Source: an uncultured Microbacterium sp. (GTDB taxonomy: Bacteria > Actinomycetota > Actinomycetes > Actinomycetales > Microbacteriaceae). Taken from it: a stretch of 22,586 bases of DNA. The notes under the pieces are model-generated. The model was not told where the DNA came from. It worked only from the letters and a program-made list of their open reading frames with translations, and did no database searches. Location of the stretch: NCBI GenBank assembly GCA_937988695.1, contig CALKHM010000335.1, positions 1 through 22,586 on the forward strand. Direction: 5' to 3'. The translations under genes were made by a program, and so were the position numbers. Each line of letters starts with the position of its first letter. The first letter of the stretch is position 1. Of the stretch, positions 1-7,238 are shown piece by piece.

Positions 1-53
1 ACGGCATACGAGATATTGGCGTGACTGGAGTTCAGACGTGTGCTCTTCCGATC
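1..53. other. Illumina TruSeq P7 adapter remnant (not genomic)
   Basis: Positions 1-14 match the end of the P7 flow-cell oligonucleotide, 15-20 (ATTGGC) are the reverse complement of the TruSeq index-6 barcode GCCAAT, and 21-53 match the TruSeq read-2 adapter stem ending in CTTCCGATC. The match is continuous, and genomic sequence starts at about 54. On the minus strand this adapter adds a spurious tail ending IGRAHV to the comEC reading frame. It should be trimmed before annotation. Confidence 0.97.
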
Positions 54-676
54 CCGGCCGCCGGCTGCGGCAGTCCCCCGGTCGCCGCCGCCAGCCCGTG
101 ACGCAGGCGAGCGGCCACCGCCACGACGCCGCGCGGCGGCGCGACGATCTCGAGCCCCCGCCCGGCGCGCACCACGAGCACCGCCCGCTCCCCCGCGCCG
201 GCAGGAAATGCCGTGCCGGAGGCGACCACGCGCGCACCGACATCAGGCTGGGTACGGGCACGGATGACGACCGGCACGGCGACACGCACCTGCCGCAGGC
301 CGATGTCGATCTCGTCGGCACGCGCGTCGAACGCCGCGTCGCCCGACGCGGTCCGGTCGGCCTTGCCCACCACGACGGCGTGCACGGCGATGGCGCGGCC
401 GCCGCCGATGGCGAGGTGCGCGGCGGCCGCGCGTGCCGGTTCGCTCAGGGCGACATGGGATGCCGCCGCCGCGGCCACGGCAAGGCCGACGGCCACCAGC
501 GCCTGCGCCGTGCGCCGACGTGCGCGCGGGCGGGCGGTGAGCGCGACGAACGCCAGCGCTGCCGCCCACAGACCCACAGCGACCCACCGAGCGCTCTGCG
601 GCAGCATGACCGCCGCGCCCGCGCCCGCCCAGGCGGCCGCCGCGACCGGCACGAGTCGCAGGTCACGGCCACGCAT
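54..676 (-). CDS. comEC: ComEC/Rec2 DNA-uptake channel protein, N-terminal fragment (cut by contig end)
   Basis: ComEC forms the inner-membrane channel that carries single-stranded transforming DNA into the cytoplasm. About 207 genomic codons are present, where ComEC proteins are usually 500-800 residues, so the membrane-channel core and any metallo-beta-lactamase domain lie outside the contig. Visible are Ala/Val-rich hydrophobic segments at about residues 8-27, 33-50 and 60-78. They are followed by a hydrophilic beta-rich region (about 90-190) that fits the DUF4131/OB-like N-terminal domain. The ATG at 676 follows the comEA stop by one base, so the pair is almost certainly one operon. Identification rests on the position directly after comEA plus this architecture; the fragment itself has no catalytic motif. 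The last residues of the open frame come from sequencing adapter and must be discarded. Truncation is by assembly, not evidence of a pseudogene. Confidence 0.85.
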
Positions 677-677
677 G

Positions 678-1274
678 TCACACCGTCACCAGATCGCGCA
701 GTGACGCGAGCATCTTCTCGCCGATCCCGGGAACCGCCAGAAGGTCGTCGACGCTCGTGAACCGGCCGTTCTGCTCCCGCCAGCCGGTGATGCGCTGCGC
801 GAGCGCCGGCCCGATGCCCGGCAGCTCCTCCAGCGCCGCCTGGTCGGCCGTGTTCAGATCGAGCTTTCCGCCGGGGGCCGAGCCCGGGGTCGCCGGCGCC
901 GGCTGCTCGCCGATGCGCGGCACGACGACCTGCTCGCCATCGGCGACCGGGCGGGCGAGATTCACCGCGTCGCGGGCGGCGTCGCCGCCGAACCCGCCGG
1001 CCGCGGCCACGGCGTCGACCAGACGTGCGCCACGGGGCAGCACATACAGCCCGGGCTCGCGCACCGCACCCGAGACGTGCACGTAGAGCGCCGCTGGGGA
1101 GACCGTCGCCGCTGCGGTGCGTTCGATCGTGACAGCCTGAGTAGGCGCGGACTGCCCGCGGAAGATGCCGATGCCCACGGTGACCGCCAGCGCCAGCAGC
1201 ACGATCACGACCACCGCGCCGAGCCCCAGCCGATGCCGGGAGGGCGCGCGTTGTTCGGATGCGGCAGTCAGCAC
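678..1274 (-). CDS. comEA: ComEA-type helix-hairpin-helix DNA-binding membrane protein
   Basis: ComEA is the membrane-anchored DNA receptor that passes DNA to ComEC. The 198-residue product has a short basic N-terminus and one transmembrane helix (about residues 17-39). An SLBB domain follows (about 62-110, starting LYVHVSGAV), then a Pro/Ala/Gly linker and a C-terminal double helix-hairpin-helix (about 137-196) with the two hairpins ELPGIGPALA and AVPGIGEKML. The GTG at 1274 is effectively forced, because an in-frame TAG sits four codons upstream and no in-frame ATG precedes the membrane helix. A TAGCGT hexamer six bases upstream suggests a leaderless mRNA. The order leuS-comEA-comEC is common in Micrococcales. 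Whether the organism is naturally competent cannot be judged from this gene; comEA/comEC are widespread in non-competent actinobacteria. Confidence 0.93.
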   Translation of the reverse strand: MLTAASEQRAPSRHRLGLGAVVVIVLLALAVTVGIGIFRGQSAPTQAVTIERTAAATVSPAALYVHVSGAVREPGLYVLPRGARLVDAVAAAGGFGGDAARDAVNLARPVADGEQVVVPRIGEQPAPATPGSAPGGKLDLNTADQAALEELPGIGPALAQRITGWREQNGRFTSVDDLLAVPGIGEKMLASLRDLVTV

Positions 1275-1280
1275 CGCACC

Positions 1281-1286
1281 ACGCTA
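1281..1286 (-). promoter_or_regulatory. Probable -10 element of comEA (leaderless type)
   Basis: On the minus strand this reads TAGCGT (TANNNT), separated by six bases from the GTG start at 1274. That would place transcription initiation at or next to the start codon. No convincing -35 hexamer or Shine-Dalgarno sequence is visible. Confidence 0.45.
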
Positions 1287-1366
1287 GGCGCGCGCGGCCC
1301 TCGCCGGGACCTCCCCCCAACGATCCGTGGACAACTCGCCCTCTCCGCGCGCCTGGGGAGAAGAGG

Positions 1367-3892
1367 TCACTTCGTCGAGAAGCTCACGACCTTCGGCGCA
1401 CGTACGACGGCGCGGGTGATCTCGCGACCGGCCAGCGACCGCTGCACGCGCTCGTCGTCACGAGCCGCCGATTCCAGCGCATCGGCGGCGATGTCGGCAG
1501 CCACGTCGATCGTCGCACGCACCTTGCCGTCGACCTGCACGATCGCTGTCACGGTCTGCTCGACGAGCAGGTCCGCATCGGCGATCGGCCATTCCGCCAA
1601 GCCCACGAACGGCTGGTGGCCGAGCACCTGCCACATCTCCTCGGCCGTGTGCGGAGCCACCATGTCGAGCACCTGCGCGGTGACCTCCGCCGCCTCGCGC
1701 ACGGCGGCATCTCCCGCGCCCGCGCCCGCGTCGATCGTCTTGCGTGTGGCGTTGACCAGCTCCATGAGACGGGCCACCACCACATTGAACTTGGTGTGCT
1801 CCACCAGGCCCGGCGCGTCAGCCAGCAGGCGGTGCGTGATCCTGCGCAGGCCCGCATCGCCGGCGGCCGCATCCGCCCCCACGTCGCTCGTGACGTCGTG
1901 GGCCACCCGCAGCGCACGGGACAGGAACTTCGTCGCCCCCGTCGTGGAGACATCGTTCCAGTCCTTGTCATCCTCCACCGGGCCGGCGAAGGCCAGGGCC
2001 ACGCGCAAGGCGTCGGCGCCGTGCGCGTCGAGCTCCTCCTGGAACAAGACGAGGTTTCCCTTGCTCTTGGACATCGCGCGCCCGTTCAGGATCACCATGC
2101 CCTGGTTGATGAGGCTCGAGAACGGCTCGTCGAACTGCAGCAGCCCCATGTCGTGCAGCACCTTCGTGATGAACCGCGCGTACAGCAGGTGCAGGATGGC
2201 GTGCTCGACGCCCCCGATGTAGACGTCGATCGGCGCCCAGCGCTCGGCCTCCGCCGACGGGAACGCCTCGACGTCCGAGGTCGGCGACAGGAACCGCAGG
2301 AAGTACCAGGAGCTGTCCACGAACGTGTCCATCGTGTCGGCGTCGCGTCGCGCCGGCTTGCCCGTAGCCGGGTCGGTGGTCGCCACCCACTCTGCCGCCG
2401 CACCCAATGGCGACTGCCCCTTGGGCTTCAGGTCGAGCCCCTCCACGGTCGGCAGCAGCACCGGCAGTCGGTCCTCGGGCACCGGCACGATCTCACCGTC
2501 CGCCGTGTGCAGCATGGGAATCGGGGTGCCCCAGAACCGCTGCCGCGAGATCAGCCAGTCGCGCAGCCGGAACGTGGTCGTGGCATGACCGGCCTCGCGC
2601 TTCTCGAGCTCGCGGATCATGCCGGCGATCGCATCCTCCTTGCCCAGCCCGTCCAGCGTGCCGGAGTTGATCATCCGTCCCGCGCCGGTCAGCGCCACGC
2701 CCGTGACGGACGGGTCCTGTTCGGCCAGGGATGCCTCGCCCTCCGCGCCGGTGGTCGTGTCGACGACGACCTTCACCGGCAGATCGAAGGCGAGCGCGAA
2801 GTCGAGGTCACGCTGGTCGTGTGCAGGCACGGCCATGACCGCGCCATGCCCATAGTCGGCCAGCACGTAGTCGGCCGCCCAGATCGGCAGGCGCTGCCCG
2901 TTGATCGGGTTGATCGCGAAGCGGCCGAGGAACACACCAGTCTTCGGCCGGTCGGTGCTCTGCCGCTCGATCTCGGTCTGCTTCTGCACCCGCTCGAGAT
3001 ATTCCTGGAAACGCATACGCACATCGGCGGACGCCTCGGCGGCCAGTTCCGTGGCGAGGTCGGAGTCGGGCGCGACCACGAAGAACGTCGCGCCATACAG
3101 CGTGTCGGGCCGAGTCGAGAAGACGGTGACCTTCTCGGCGCGTCCCTCGATCTCGAAGTCGATGTCGGCGCCCGTCGAACGGCCGATCCAGTTGCGCTGC
3201 ATCTGCAGCACACGAGACGGCCAGTGCCCCTCGAGGGTGTCGAGGTCGTCCAGCAGGCGGTCCGCGTAGTCGGTGATGCGGAAGTACCACTGCGTGAGCT
3301 TCTTCTTGACGACCTCTGCACCGCAGCGCTCGCAGTGCCCGTCGACGACCTGCTCGTTGGCCAGGACCGTCTGATCGTTCGGGCACCAGTTGACCGCGCT
3401 CGACTTGCGATACGCGAGCCCCCGCTCATACAGCCGCTGGAACAGCCACTGGTTCCACCGGTAGTACTCCGGGTCGGACGTGTGCAGCTCACGGCTCCAG
3501 TCGAACGACACCCCGTACTGCCGGAACCCCGTCTTCTGCTGTGCGATGTTGGCGTAGGTCCACTCGCGCGGGTCGGCGCCCCGCTTGATCGCGGCGTTCT
3601 CGGCAGGCAGACCGAACGAGTCCCAGCCGATCGGGTTGAGCACGTTGTAGCCGCGATGCCGCCAGTAGCGCGCCACGATGTCCGAGTACAGGTAGTTCTC
3701 GGCGTGTCCCATGTGCAGGTCGCCCGACGGGTACGGGAACATCGCGAGCACGTACTTGCGCGGGCGGGTATCGCCCTCTCCGCCGGCCCGGAACGGGTCG
3801 TGCTCGGCCCAGAGCCGCTGCCACTTCGCCTGGATCGCGTGCGGATCGAAGACGCCGTCGGCCGGGGCGTCGATAGCGGAGGTCTGTGACAC
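1367..3892 (-). CDS. leuS: Leucyl-tRNA synthetase
   Basis: Cytoplasmic class Ia synthetase that charges tRNA-Leu. The product from GTG 3892 is 841 residues, normal for bacterial LeuRS. The HIGH-type motif is HMGH at about residues 60-63, inside FPYPSGDLHMGH, and the KMSKS loop appears as MSKSK at about 607-611. Between them lie the zinc-ribbon region with a CPND...CERC arrangement and the CP1 editing domain (about 220-430). The C-terminus has the anticodon-binding and small alpha-beta domains. The start is uncertain: TTG at 3904 adds four residues, and neither TTG 3904 nor GTG 3892 has a clear Shine-Dalgarno. GTG is preferred because it gives the usual short N-terminal tail before the conserved FDPHAIQAKWQ. 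A long antisense frame covers the gene but is a high-GC artefact. Confidence 0.97.
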   Translation of the reverse strand: MSQTSAIDAPADGVFDPHAIQAKWQRLWAEHDPFRAGGEGDTRPRKYVLAMFPYPSGDLHMGHAENYLYSDIVARYWRHRGYNVLNPIGWDSFGLPAENAAIKRGADPREWTYANIAQQKTGFRQYGVSFDWSRELHTSDPEYYRWNQWLFQRLYERGLAYRKSSAVNWCPNDQTVLANEQVVDGHCERCGAEVVKKKLTQWYFRITDYADRLLDDLDTLEGHWPSRVLQMQRNWIGRSTGADIDFEIEGRAEKVTVFSTRPDTLYGATFFVVAPDSDLATELAAEASADVRMRFQEYLERVQKQTEIERQSTDRPKTGVFLGRFAINPINGQRLPIWAADYVLADYGHGAVMAVPAHDQRDLDFALAFDLPVKVVVDTTTGAEGEASLAEQDPSVTGVALTGAGRMINSGTLDGLGKEDAIAGMIRELEKREAGHATTTFRLRDWLISRQRFWGTPIPMLHTADGEIVPVPEDRLPVLLPTVEGLDLKPKGQSPLGAAAEWVATTDPATGKPARRDADTMDTFVDSSWYFLRFLSPTSDVEAFPSAEAERWAPIDVYIGGVEHAILHLLYARFITKVLHDMGLLQFDEPFSSLINQGMVILNGRAMSKSKGNLVLFQEELDAHGADALRVALAFAGPVEDDKDWNDVSTTGATKFLSRALRVAHDVTSDVGADAAAGDAGLRRITHRLLADAPGLVEHTKFNVVVARLMELVNATRKTIDAGAGAGDAAVREAAEVTAQVLDMVAPHTAEEMWQVLGHQPFVGLAEWPIADADLLVEQTVTAIVQVDGKVRATIDVAADIAADALESAARDDERVQRSLAGREITRAVVRAPKVVSFSTK

Positions 3893-3943
3893 GGGGATAG
3901 CCAATCGGATCGGGTGGGATGCCGCGCGAAACGCGCATCCTTC

Positions 3944-3949
3944 AGGATA
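3944..3949 (-). promoter_or_regulatory. Possible -10 element upstream of leuS
   Basis: On the minus strand this reads TATCCT (TANNNT), 39-51 bases upstream of the candidate leuS starts. It would give a short leader that contains the near-palindrome at 3917-3940. An ATG at 3938 lies five bases downstream of the hexamer but is out of frame with leuS. Confidence 0.35.
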
Positions 3950-3961
3950 CCAGCGGGCCCG

Positions 3962-5242
3962 TCACCACCCTTCGGGAGGCCGCGCTCCGATCGCGCGCAG
4001 GGGCGCGCGCGCCTTCAGCCCCACCTCGGCGACCTCCTCCGCGGCATCCGACAGCCAGGTGATGCCGCCGCCGGCACCCACATACGCGCCACCGGGGCGG
4101 GTGACGATGGACCGGATCACCATCGCGAGGTCGAGCCCCCCGGCCGCGCCGATCCACCCGAAGCACCCCGAGTAGACCCCGCGCGGACCCCCTTCGAGCC
4201 CGTGCAGGATCGTCATGGCCGACAGCTTCGGCGCACCGGTCATGCTGCCGGCGGGAAAGGCTGCGGCAAGCAGCGCCCCCACGCTCGTGCCCTCGGCGAG
4301 CCGTCCCGACACCGTGCTGACCAGCTGGTGCACGGCCGGGTAGCTCTCCACCTCCAGCAGGCGCTCCACCGTCACCGTGCCGGATTCGCACGCTCGCGCG
4401 AGATCGTTGCGCATGAGGTCGACGATCATGACGTTCTCCGCGCGTTCCTTGCGGCTGGCCAGCAGCTCGGCGGCCAAGGCCGCATCGGATGCGGCATCCG
4501 CACCGCGTGGGCGGGTGCCCTTGATCGGGCGCGTGCGCACCGTGCGGCCCTGCACCTGAAGGAACCGCTCCGGGCTCGCACTGACCAGCGCCACGCCGCC
4601 GGAGCGCACGATGCCGCCGTGATGCGCGGGCGTCGCCTCGCGCAGTGCACGGTGAGCACGCAGCGGGTCGATGTCGCCCTCGACGTCGAAGCGCGTCGTC
4701 AGGCACAACTGATACGCGTCGCCGGTGCGGATCGCCTCGCGGCAGCGTTCGATGAGCGCGGCGTACTCCCCCGGCTCGTGCCGGCCGCGGGCCGCGCGCT
4801 GCGGCGGCGCCGAGGCCCCGGCGACGCCGGGCGGATCGGCGACCACGGCCGGATCGATCCCGCCGTGGCAGGTCATCGTGCGTGCGGCGTGGTCGAACGC
4901 AACGAATCCGCGCACGGCCAGCCACAGCTCGCTCGGCACGTCGGCATCGGATGCCGCGACCGGCGCGCCCGCGGCATCCGCGCCCGGCTCGTAGCCGATC
5001 CAGCCCACCCAGCCGCCAGCGAAGAGGCCGGCGGCGGGCGCCGAGGGGTCGGCGGTGGCAGGCGCGGCATGCACGGCCGCCGCCTCGTCGGGCTCGCCCC
5101 ACCCCGCCCAGCTGAACCCCGTGTCGGCGTCGGGTCCGGCATCCAGCCAGAACACTCCATCGTGCCGGGCGGCGATCGCGGTGAACACATCGGCGGGGTC
5201 GCGCCACGGCAGCGTCGTCGTGGCAGGAAGCACCTGGGGCAT
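3962..5242 (-). CDS. pabB: Aminodeoxychorismate synthase component I-like chorismate-binding enzyme
   Basis: Predicted to convert chorismate, with ammonia from a PabA glutaminase, to 4-amino-4-deoxychorismate for folate synthesis. The 426-residue protein has the chorismate-binding domain at about 155-420, with SPERF (223-227), RAENVMIVDLMRNDL (267-281) and GSMTGAPK (332-339). The diagnostic feature is PIKGT at 239-243. PabB enzymes have this Lys as covalent nucleophile, whereas anthranilate synthase (TrpE) has PIAGT. The N-terminal region is short, Ala/Asp-rich and poorly conserved. No pabA or pabC is adjacent, so the partner glutaminase must be elsewhere. ATG 5242 is preceded by TAGCCT and six bases, suggesting a leaderless transcript divergent from dedA. 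A salicylate or anthranilate synthase role is less likely given PIKGT. Confidence 0.88.
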   Translation of the reverse strand: MPQVLPATTTLPWRDPADVFTAIAARHDGVFWLDAGPDADTGFSWAGWGEPDEAAAVHAAPATADPSAPAAGLFAGGWVGWIGYEPGADAAGAPVAASDADVPSELWLAVRGFVAFDHAARTMTCHGGIDPAVVADPPGVAGASAPPQRAARGRHEPGEYAALIERCREAIRTGDAYQLCLTTRFDVEGDIDPLRAHRALREATPAHHGGIVRSGGVALVSASPERFLQVQGRTVRTRPIKGTRPRGADAASDAALAAELLASRKERAENVMIVDLMRNDLARACESGTVTVERLLEVESYPAVHQLVSTVSGRLAEGTSVGALLAAAFPAGSMTGAPKLSAMTILHGLEGGPRGVYSGCFGWIGAAGGLDLAMVIRSIVTRPGGAYVGAGGGITWLSDAAEEVAEVGLKARAPLRAIGARPPEGW

Positions 5243-5248
5243 GCTCCC

Positions 5249-5254
5249 AGGCTA
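5249..5254 (-). promoter_or_regulatory. Probable -10 element of pabB (leaderless type)
   Basis: On the minus strand this reads TAGCCT, followed by six bases and then ATG at 5242. That spacing puts the predicted transcription start at the start codon. It lies in the short divergent region shared with dedA. Confidence 0.5.
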
Positions 5255-5271
5255 AAGGGAGCGAACGCCCC

Positions 5272-5277
5272 TATGCT
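5272..5277 (+). promoter_or_regulatory. Probable -10 element of dedA (leaderless type)
   Basis: TATGCT followed by seven bases and GTG at 5285. The alternative ATG start at 5273 lies inside this hexamer, which argues for the GTG. The pabB -10 element lies 18 bases away on the opposite strand, so polymerase binding at the two promoters would overlap. Confidence 0.45.
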
Positions 5278-5284
5278 CGGCGAG

Positions 5285-5989
5285 GTGAACGACCTGCTCA
5301 CCGGCATGCTCGACGCGGTGCAGAGCGTCGCGCCGGTGTGGCGTGTGCTGATCGCCGGGGCCGCGATGATGCTGGAGACCAGCGTGCTCGTCGGCCTGTT
5401 CGTGCCCGGTGACACGATCGTCATCGTCGCAGGCACCGCCGTCGGCGCGTTCGCCGAGGGTGCGGGGCTGGTCGTGGCGATCGTCGTCGGGTCGCTGATC
5501 GGCGAGAGCATCGGCTTCTGGCTGGGGCGCGCGCTGGGCCCGCGCCTGCGCCACTCGGCGCTGGGCAGACGCATCGGCGAGACGCACTGGCAGCGCGCGG
5601 AGCGATATCTCACCCGGCGCGGCGGCCTGGCCATCTTCATCTCGCGCTTCCTGCCGGTGCTGCACTCGGTGGTGCCGTTGACGGTGGGGATGAGCGGGTA
5701 CCGCTATCGCCGCTTCCTCGCCTGGACGGCGCCGGCCTGCCTCACCTGGGCCGGCCTGTATGTGGCAGTGGCCGGCATCGCGGCGGGCACCTATCGCGAT
5801 CTCGCCGAGAGCCTGCACTTCGCCGGGTACATCTTCATCGGCGTGATGGTCGTCTTCCTGCTGCTGGTGGTGCTCGGAAAGAAGATCCTCGAACGCCTGG
5901 AGCGACGTCATCTGGTCGCCGACGCCGCCGAGCACGAGGCATCCGCCCCCGACTCAGCCGGTGCGGGGCCGTCCAGCGTGCGAGACTGA
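5285..5989 (+). CDS. DedA-family (SNARE-associated / VTT domain) integral membrane protein
   Basis: DedA proteins are polytopic membrane proteins; some act as undecaprenyl-phosphate or phospholipid flippases and support envelope homeostasis. The product is about 234 residues. The VTT/SNARE-associated signature is visible: an acidic ETS...FVPGDT segment (about 31-44), a Gly-rich helix with GSLIGESIGFWLGR (about 69-82), and the motif FISRFLPVLHSVVPLTVGMSG (about 121-141). These are followed by hydrophobic helices and a charged C-terminal tail. Start choice: GTG 5285 lies seven bases after a TATGCT hexamer; ATG 5273 (four extra residues) has a GGGAG sequence 11 bases upstream and remains possible. 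The App1-like gene starts six bases after the stop, so the two are probably co-transcribed, linking both to lipid handling. The transported lipid is not inferable. Confidence 0.88.
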   Translation: MNDLLTGMLDAVQSVAPVWRVLIAGAAMMLETSVLVGLFVPGDTIVIVAGTAVGAFAEGAGLVVAIVVGSLIGESIGFWLGRALGPRLRHSALGRRIGETHWQRAERYLTRRGGLAIFISRFLPVLHSVVPLTVGMSGYRYRRFLAWTAPACLTWAGLYVAVAGIAAGTYRDLAESLHFAGYIFIGVMVVFLLLVVLGKKILERLERRHLVADAAEHEASAPDSAGAGPSSVRD

Positions 5990-5994
5990 GACGG

Positions 5995-7035
5995 ATGCCC
6001 GAGAACACCGCCGCGATCCGGCGCGCCGATGTGCTGTGGCTGGCGCGCCTGGAATACCGGCTGCACGCCTGGCGCGAGCGCCGCGCACGCAGACGTGGGC
6101 TGACGCCCACCGTGGCGGCGTTCCCCGGATACGGCGGCGCGGGATGGGTGCGCGTGCTCGGCCGGGTGCTCATCACGCCGCCAGCCCGGCGCGACGCCGG
6201 CGGCGAGTACGCGTCGGTACGCGGCTGGCGCAGCTTCCTGTCGGTGCCGATCGGCTTCGCGCAGGTGACGGTGCGCATCGACGGCGGCGTCCACGAGGTG
6301 GTGGCCGATCGGGGCGGCGTGGTCGACACCGTGCTGCCCGCCGACCTCGCGCCGGGCTGGCACACGATCGCGATGTCGGTCGAAGACGGCGAGCCGGTCG
6401 AGACGCGCGTGTTCGTCGTCGGCGACGACGTGCGGTTCGGCATCGTGTGCGACGTCGACGACACGGTGATGGTGACAGCCCTGCCTCGACCGCTGCTGGC
6501 GGCGTGGAACTCCTTCGTCGTCGACGAGCACGCCCGCCAGCCGGTGCCGGGCATGTCGGTGCTGCTCGAGCGCCTGGCACGCGAGCACCCCGGGGCACCG
6601 GTCGTCTACCTCTCGACGGGCGCATGGAACATCGGGCCGACGCTCGTACGATTCCTCAGTCGTCATCTGTTCCCCGCTGGCGCCGTGCTGCTGACCGACT
6701 GGGGCCCCACGCACGATCGCTGGTTCCGCAGCGGCACCGCGCACAAGGCCGCCAACCTCGAACGCCTGGCCGAGGAGTTCCCCGACGTGTCCTGGCTGCT
6801 GATCGGCGACGACGGGCAGCACGACGACGCCGTCTACACGGCGTTCGCCGGCTCGCACCCCGACAGCGTGGCGGCCGTGGCGATCCGCCGGCTGTCCTCG
6901 GCGCAGGCGGTGCTGGCCGGCGGCCGCACCACGGTCAACGACCACTCCGCATCCGCCGTGCCGTGGGTCAGCGGCGACGACGGCGCGGCGCTGCTCGAGC
7001 GCCTCGAGGAAGCCGGGCTCACCGGGCAGGACTGA
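5995..7035 (+). CDS. App1-type phosphatidate phosphatase (DUF2183, HAD-like)
   Basis: The 346-residue protein matches the App1 family, whose yeast member is an Mg-dependent phosphatidate phosphatase; bacterial members are presumed lipid or polyprenyl phosphatases. The N-terminal half (about 40-140) is a beta-rich accessory region. The catalytic domain starts with the HAD nucleophile motif CDVDDT at about 152-157 (DxDxT, with Asp153 and Asp155). Motif II-like YLSTGAWN follows, then a lysine in the HKAANL segment, and the acidic motif IGDDGQHDD near residue 270. No signal peptide is apparent, so it should be cytoplasmic or peripheral. The start ATG 5995 is six bases after the dedA stop, which indicates an operon. 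Substrate specificity is an inference from family only. Confidence 0.87.
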   Translation: MPENTAAIRRADVLWLARLEYRLHAWRERRARRRGLTPTVAAFPGYGGAGWVRVLGRVLITPPARRDAGGEYASVRGWRSFLSVPIGFAQVTVRIDGGVHEVVADRGGVVDTVLPADLAPGWHTIAMSVEDGEPVETRVFVVGDDVRFGIVCDVDDTVMVTALPRPLLAAWNSFVVDEHARQPVPGMSVLLERLAREHPGAPVVYLSTGAWNIGPTLVRFLSRHLFPAGAVLLTDWGPTHDRWFRSGTAHKAANLERLAEEFPDVSWLLIGDDGQHDDAVYTAFAGSHPDSVAAVAIRRLSSAQAVLAGGRTTVNDHSASAVPWVSGDDGAALLERLEEAGLTGQD

Positions 7036-7090
7036 CCGCGCGACGTCGTGAGCACGACCTGTCCCGCACGCGCCCACGCACGCACGAGAC

Positions 7091-7154
7091 GAGGAGATCT
7101 CACCGGACGAGTGCCGAATCCGGCGGACATGCCCTCATTCGGTGAGATCTCCTC
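7091..7154. repeat. Perfect 15-bp inverted repeat forming a long hairpin
   Basis: The left arm GAGGAGATCTCACCG (7091-7105) is exactly complementary to the right arm CGGTGAGATCTCCTC (7140-7154). A G-T and an A-T pair could extend the stem to 17 bp, leaving about 30 bases of loop. The loop holds a minor GCCG/CGGC hairpin (7113-7124). Each arm contains the palindrome GAGATCTC, and a further CCGGTGAG copy occurs at 7157-7164. It lies in the 203-base gap between the App1-like and SRAP genes, where no other gene is visible. It lacks a T-run. It may act as a terminator for the upstream operon, or be a dispersed intergenic repeat or a protein-binding site. Confidence 0.8.
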
Positions 7155-7226
7155 TCCCGGTGAGGCCGGCGGATGCCACGACCCGGGCAGGCGCGACGCG
7201 GCGACGCGGATGTCCGCGCTCGCACG

Positions 7227-7232
7227 TAGGCT
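7227..7232 (+). promoter_or_regulatory. Probable -10 element of the SRAP gene (leaderless type)
   Basis: TAGGCT lies six bases before ATG 7239, so transcription would start at the start codon. No Shine-Dalgarno sequence is present in that gap, which supports a leaderless reading. Confidence 0.5.
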
Positions 7233-7238
7233 GGCGGC

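Noticed and set aside
54..676. comEC as a pseudogene
   Set aside because: The truncation coincides exactly with adapter sequence, so it is a contig end and not a gene-disrupting mutation.
38..760. Plus-strand open frames starting in the first 60 bases
   Set aside because: Their starts lie in adapter sequence and they are antisense to comEC/comEA; no recognisable protein.
1259..3889. 876-codon open frame antisense to leuS
   Set aside because: Long antisense frames are expected in high-GC coding DNA; the product is Arg/His/Val-rich with no family resemblance, while leuS is certain.
3914..5272. Long upstream extension of the DedA frame, antisense to pabB
   Set aside because: It overlaps the whole of pabB and has a composition unlike a protein; the membrane protein starts at 5273 or 5285.
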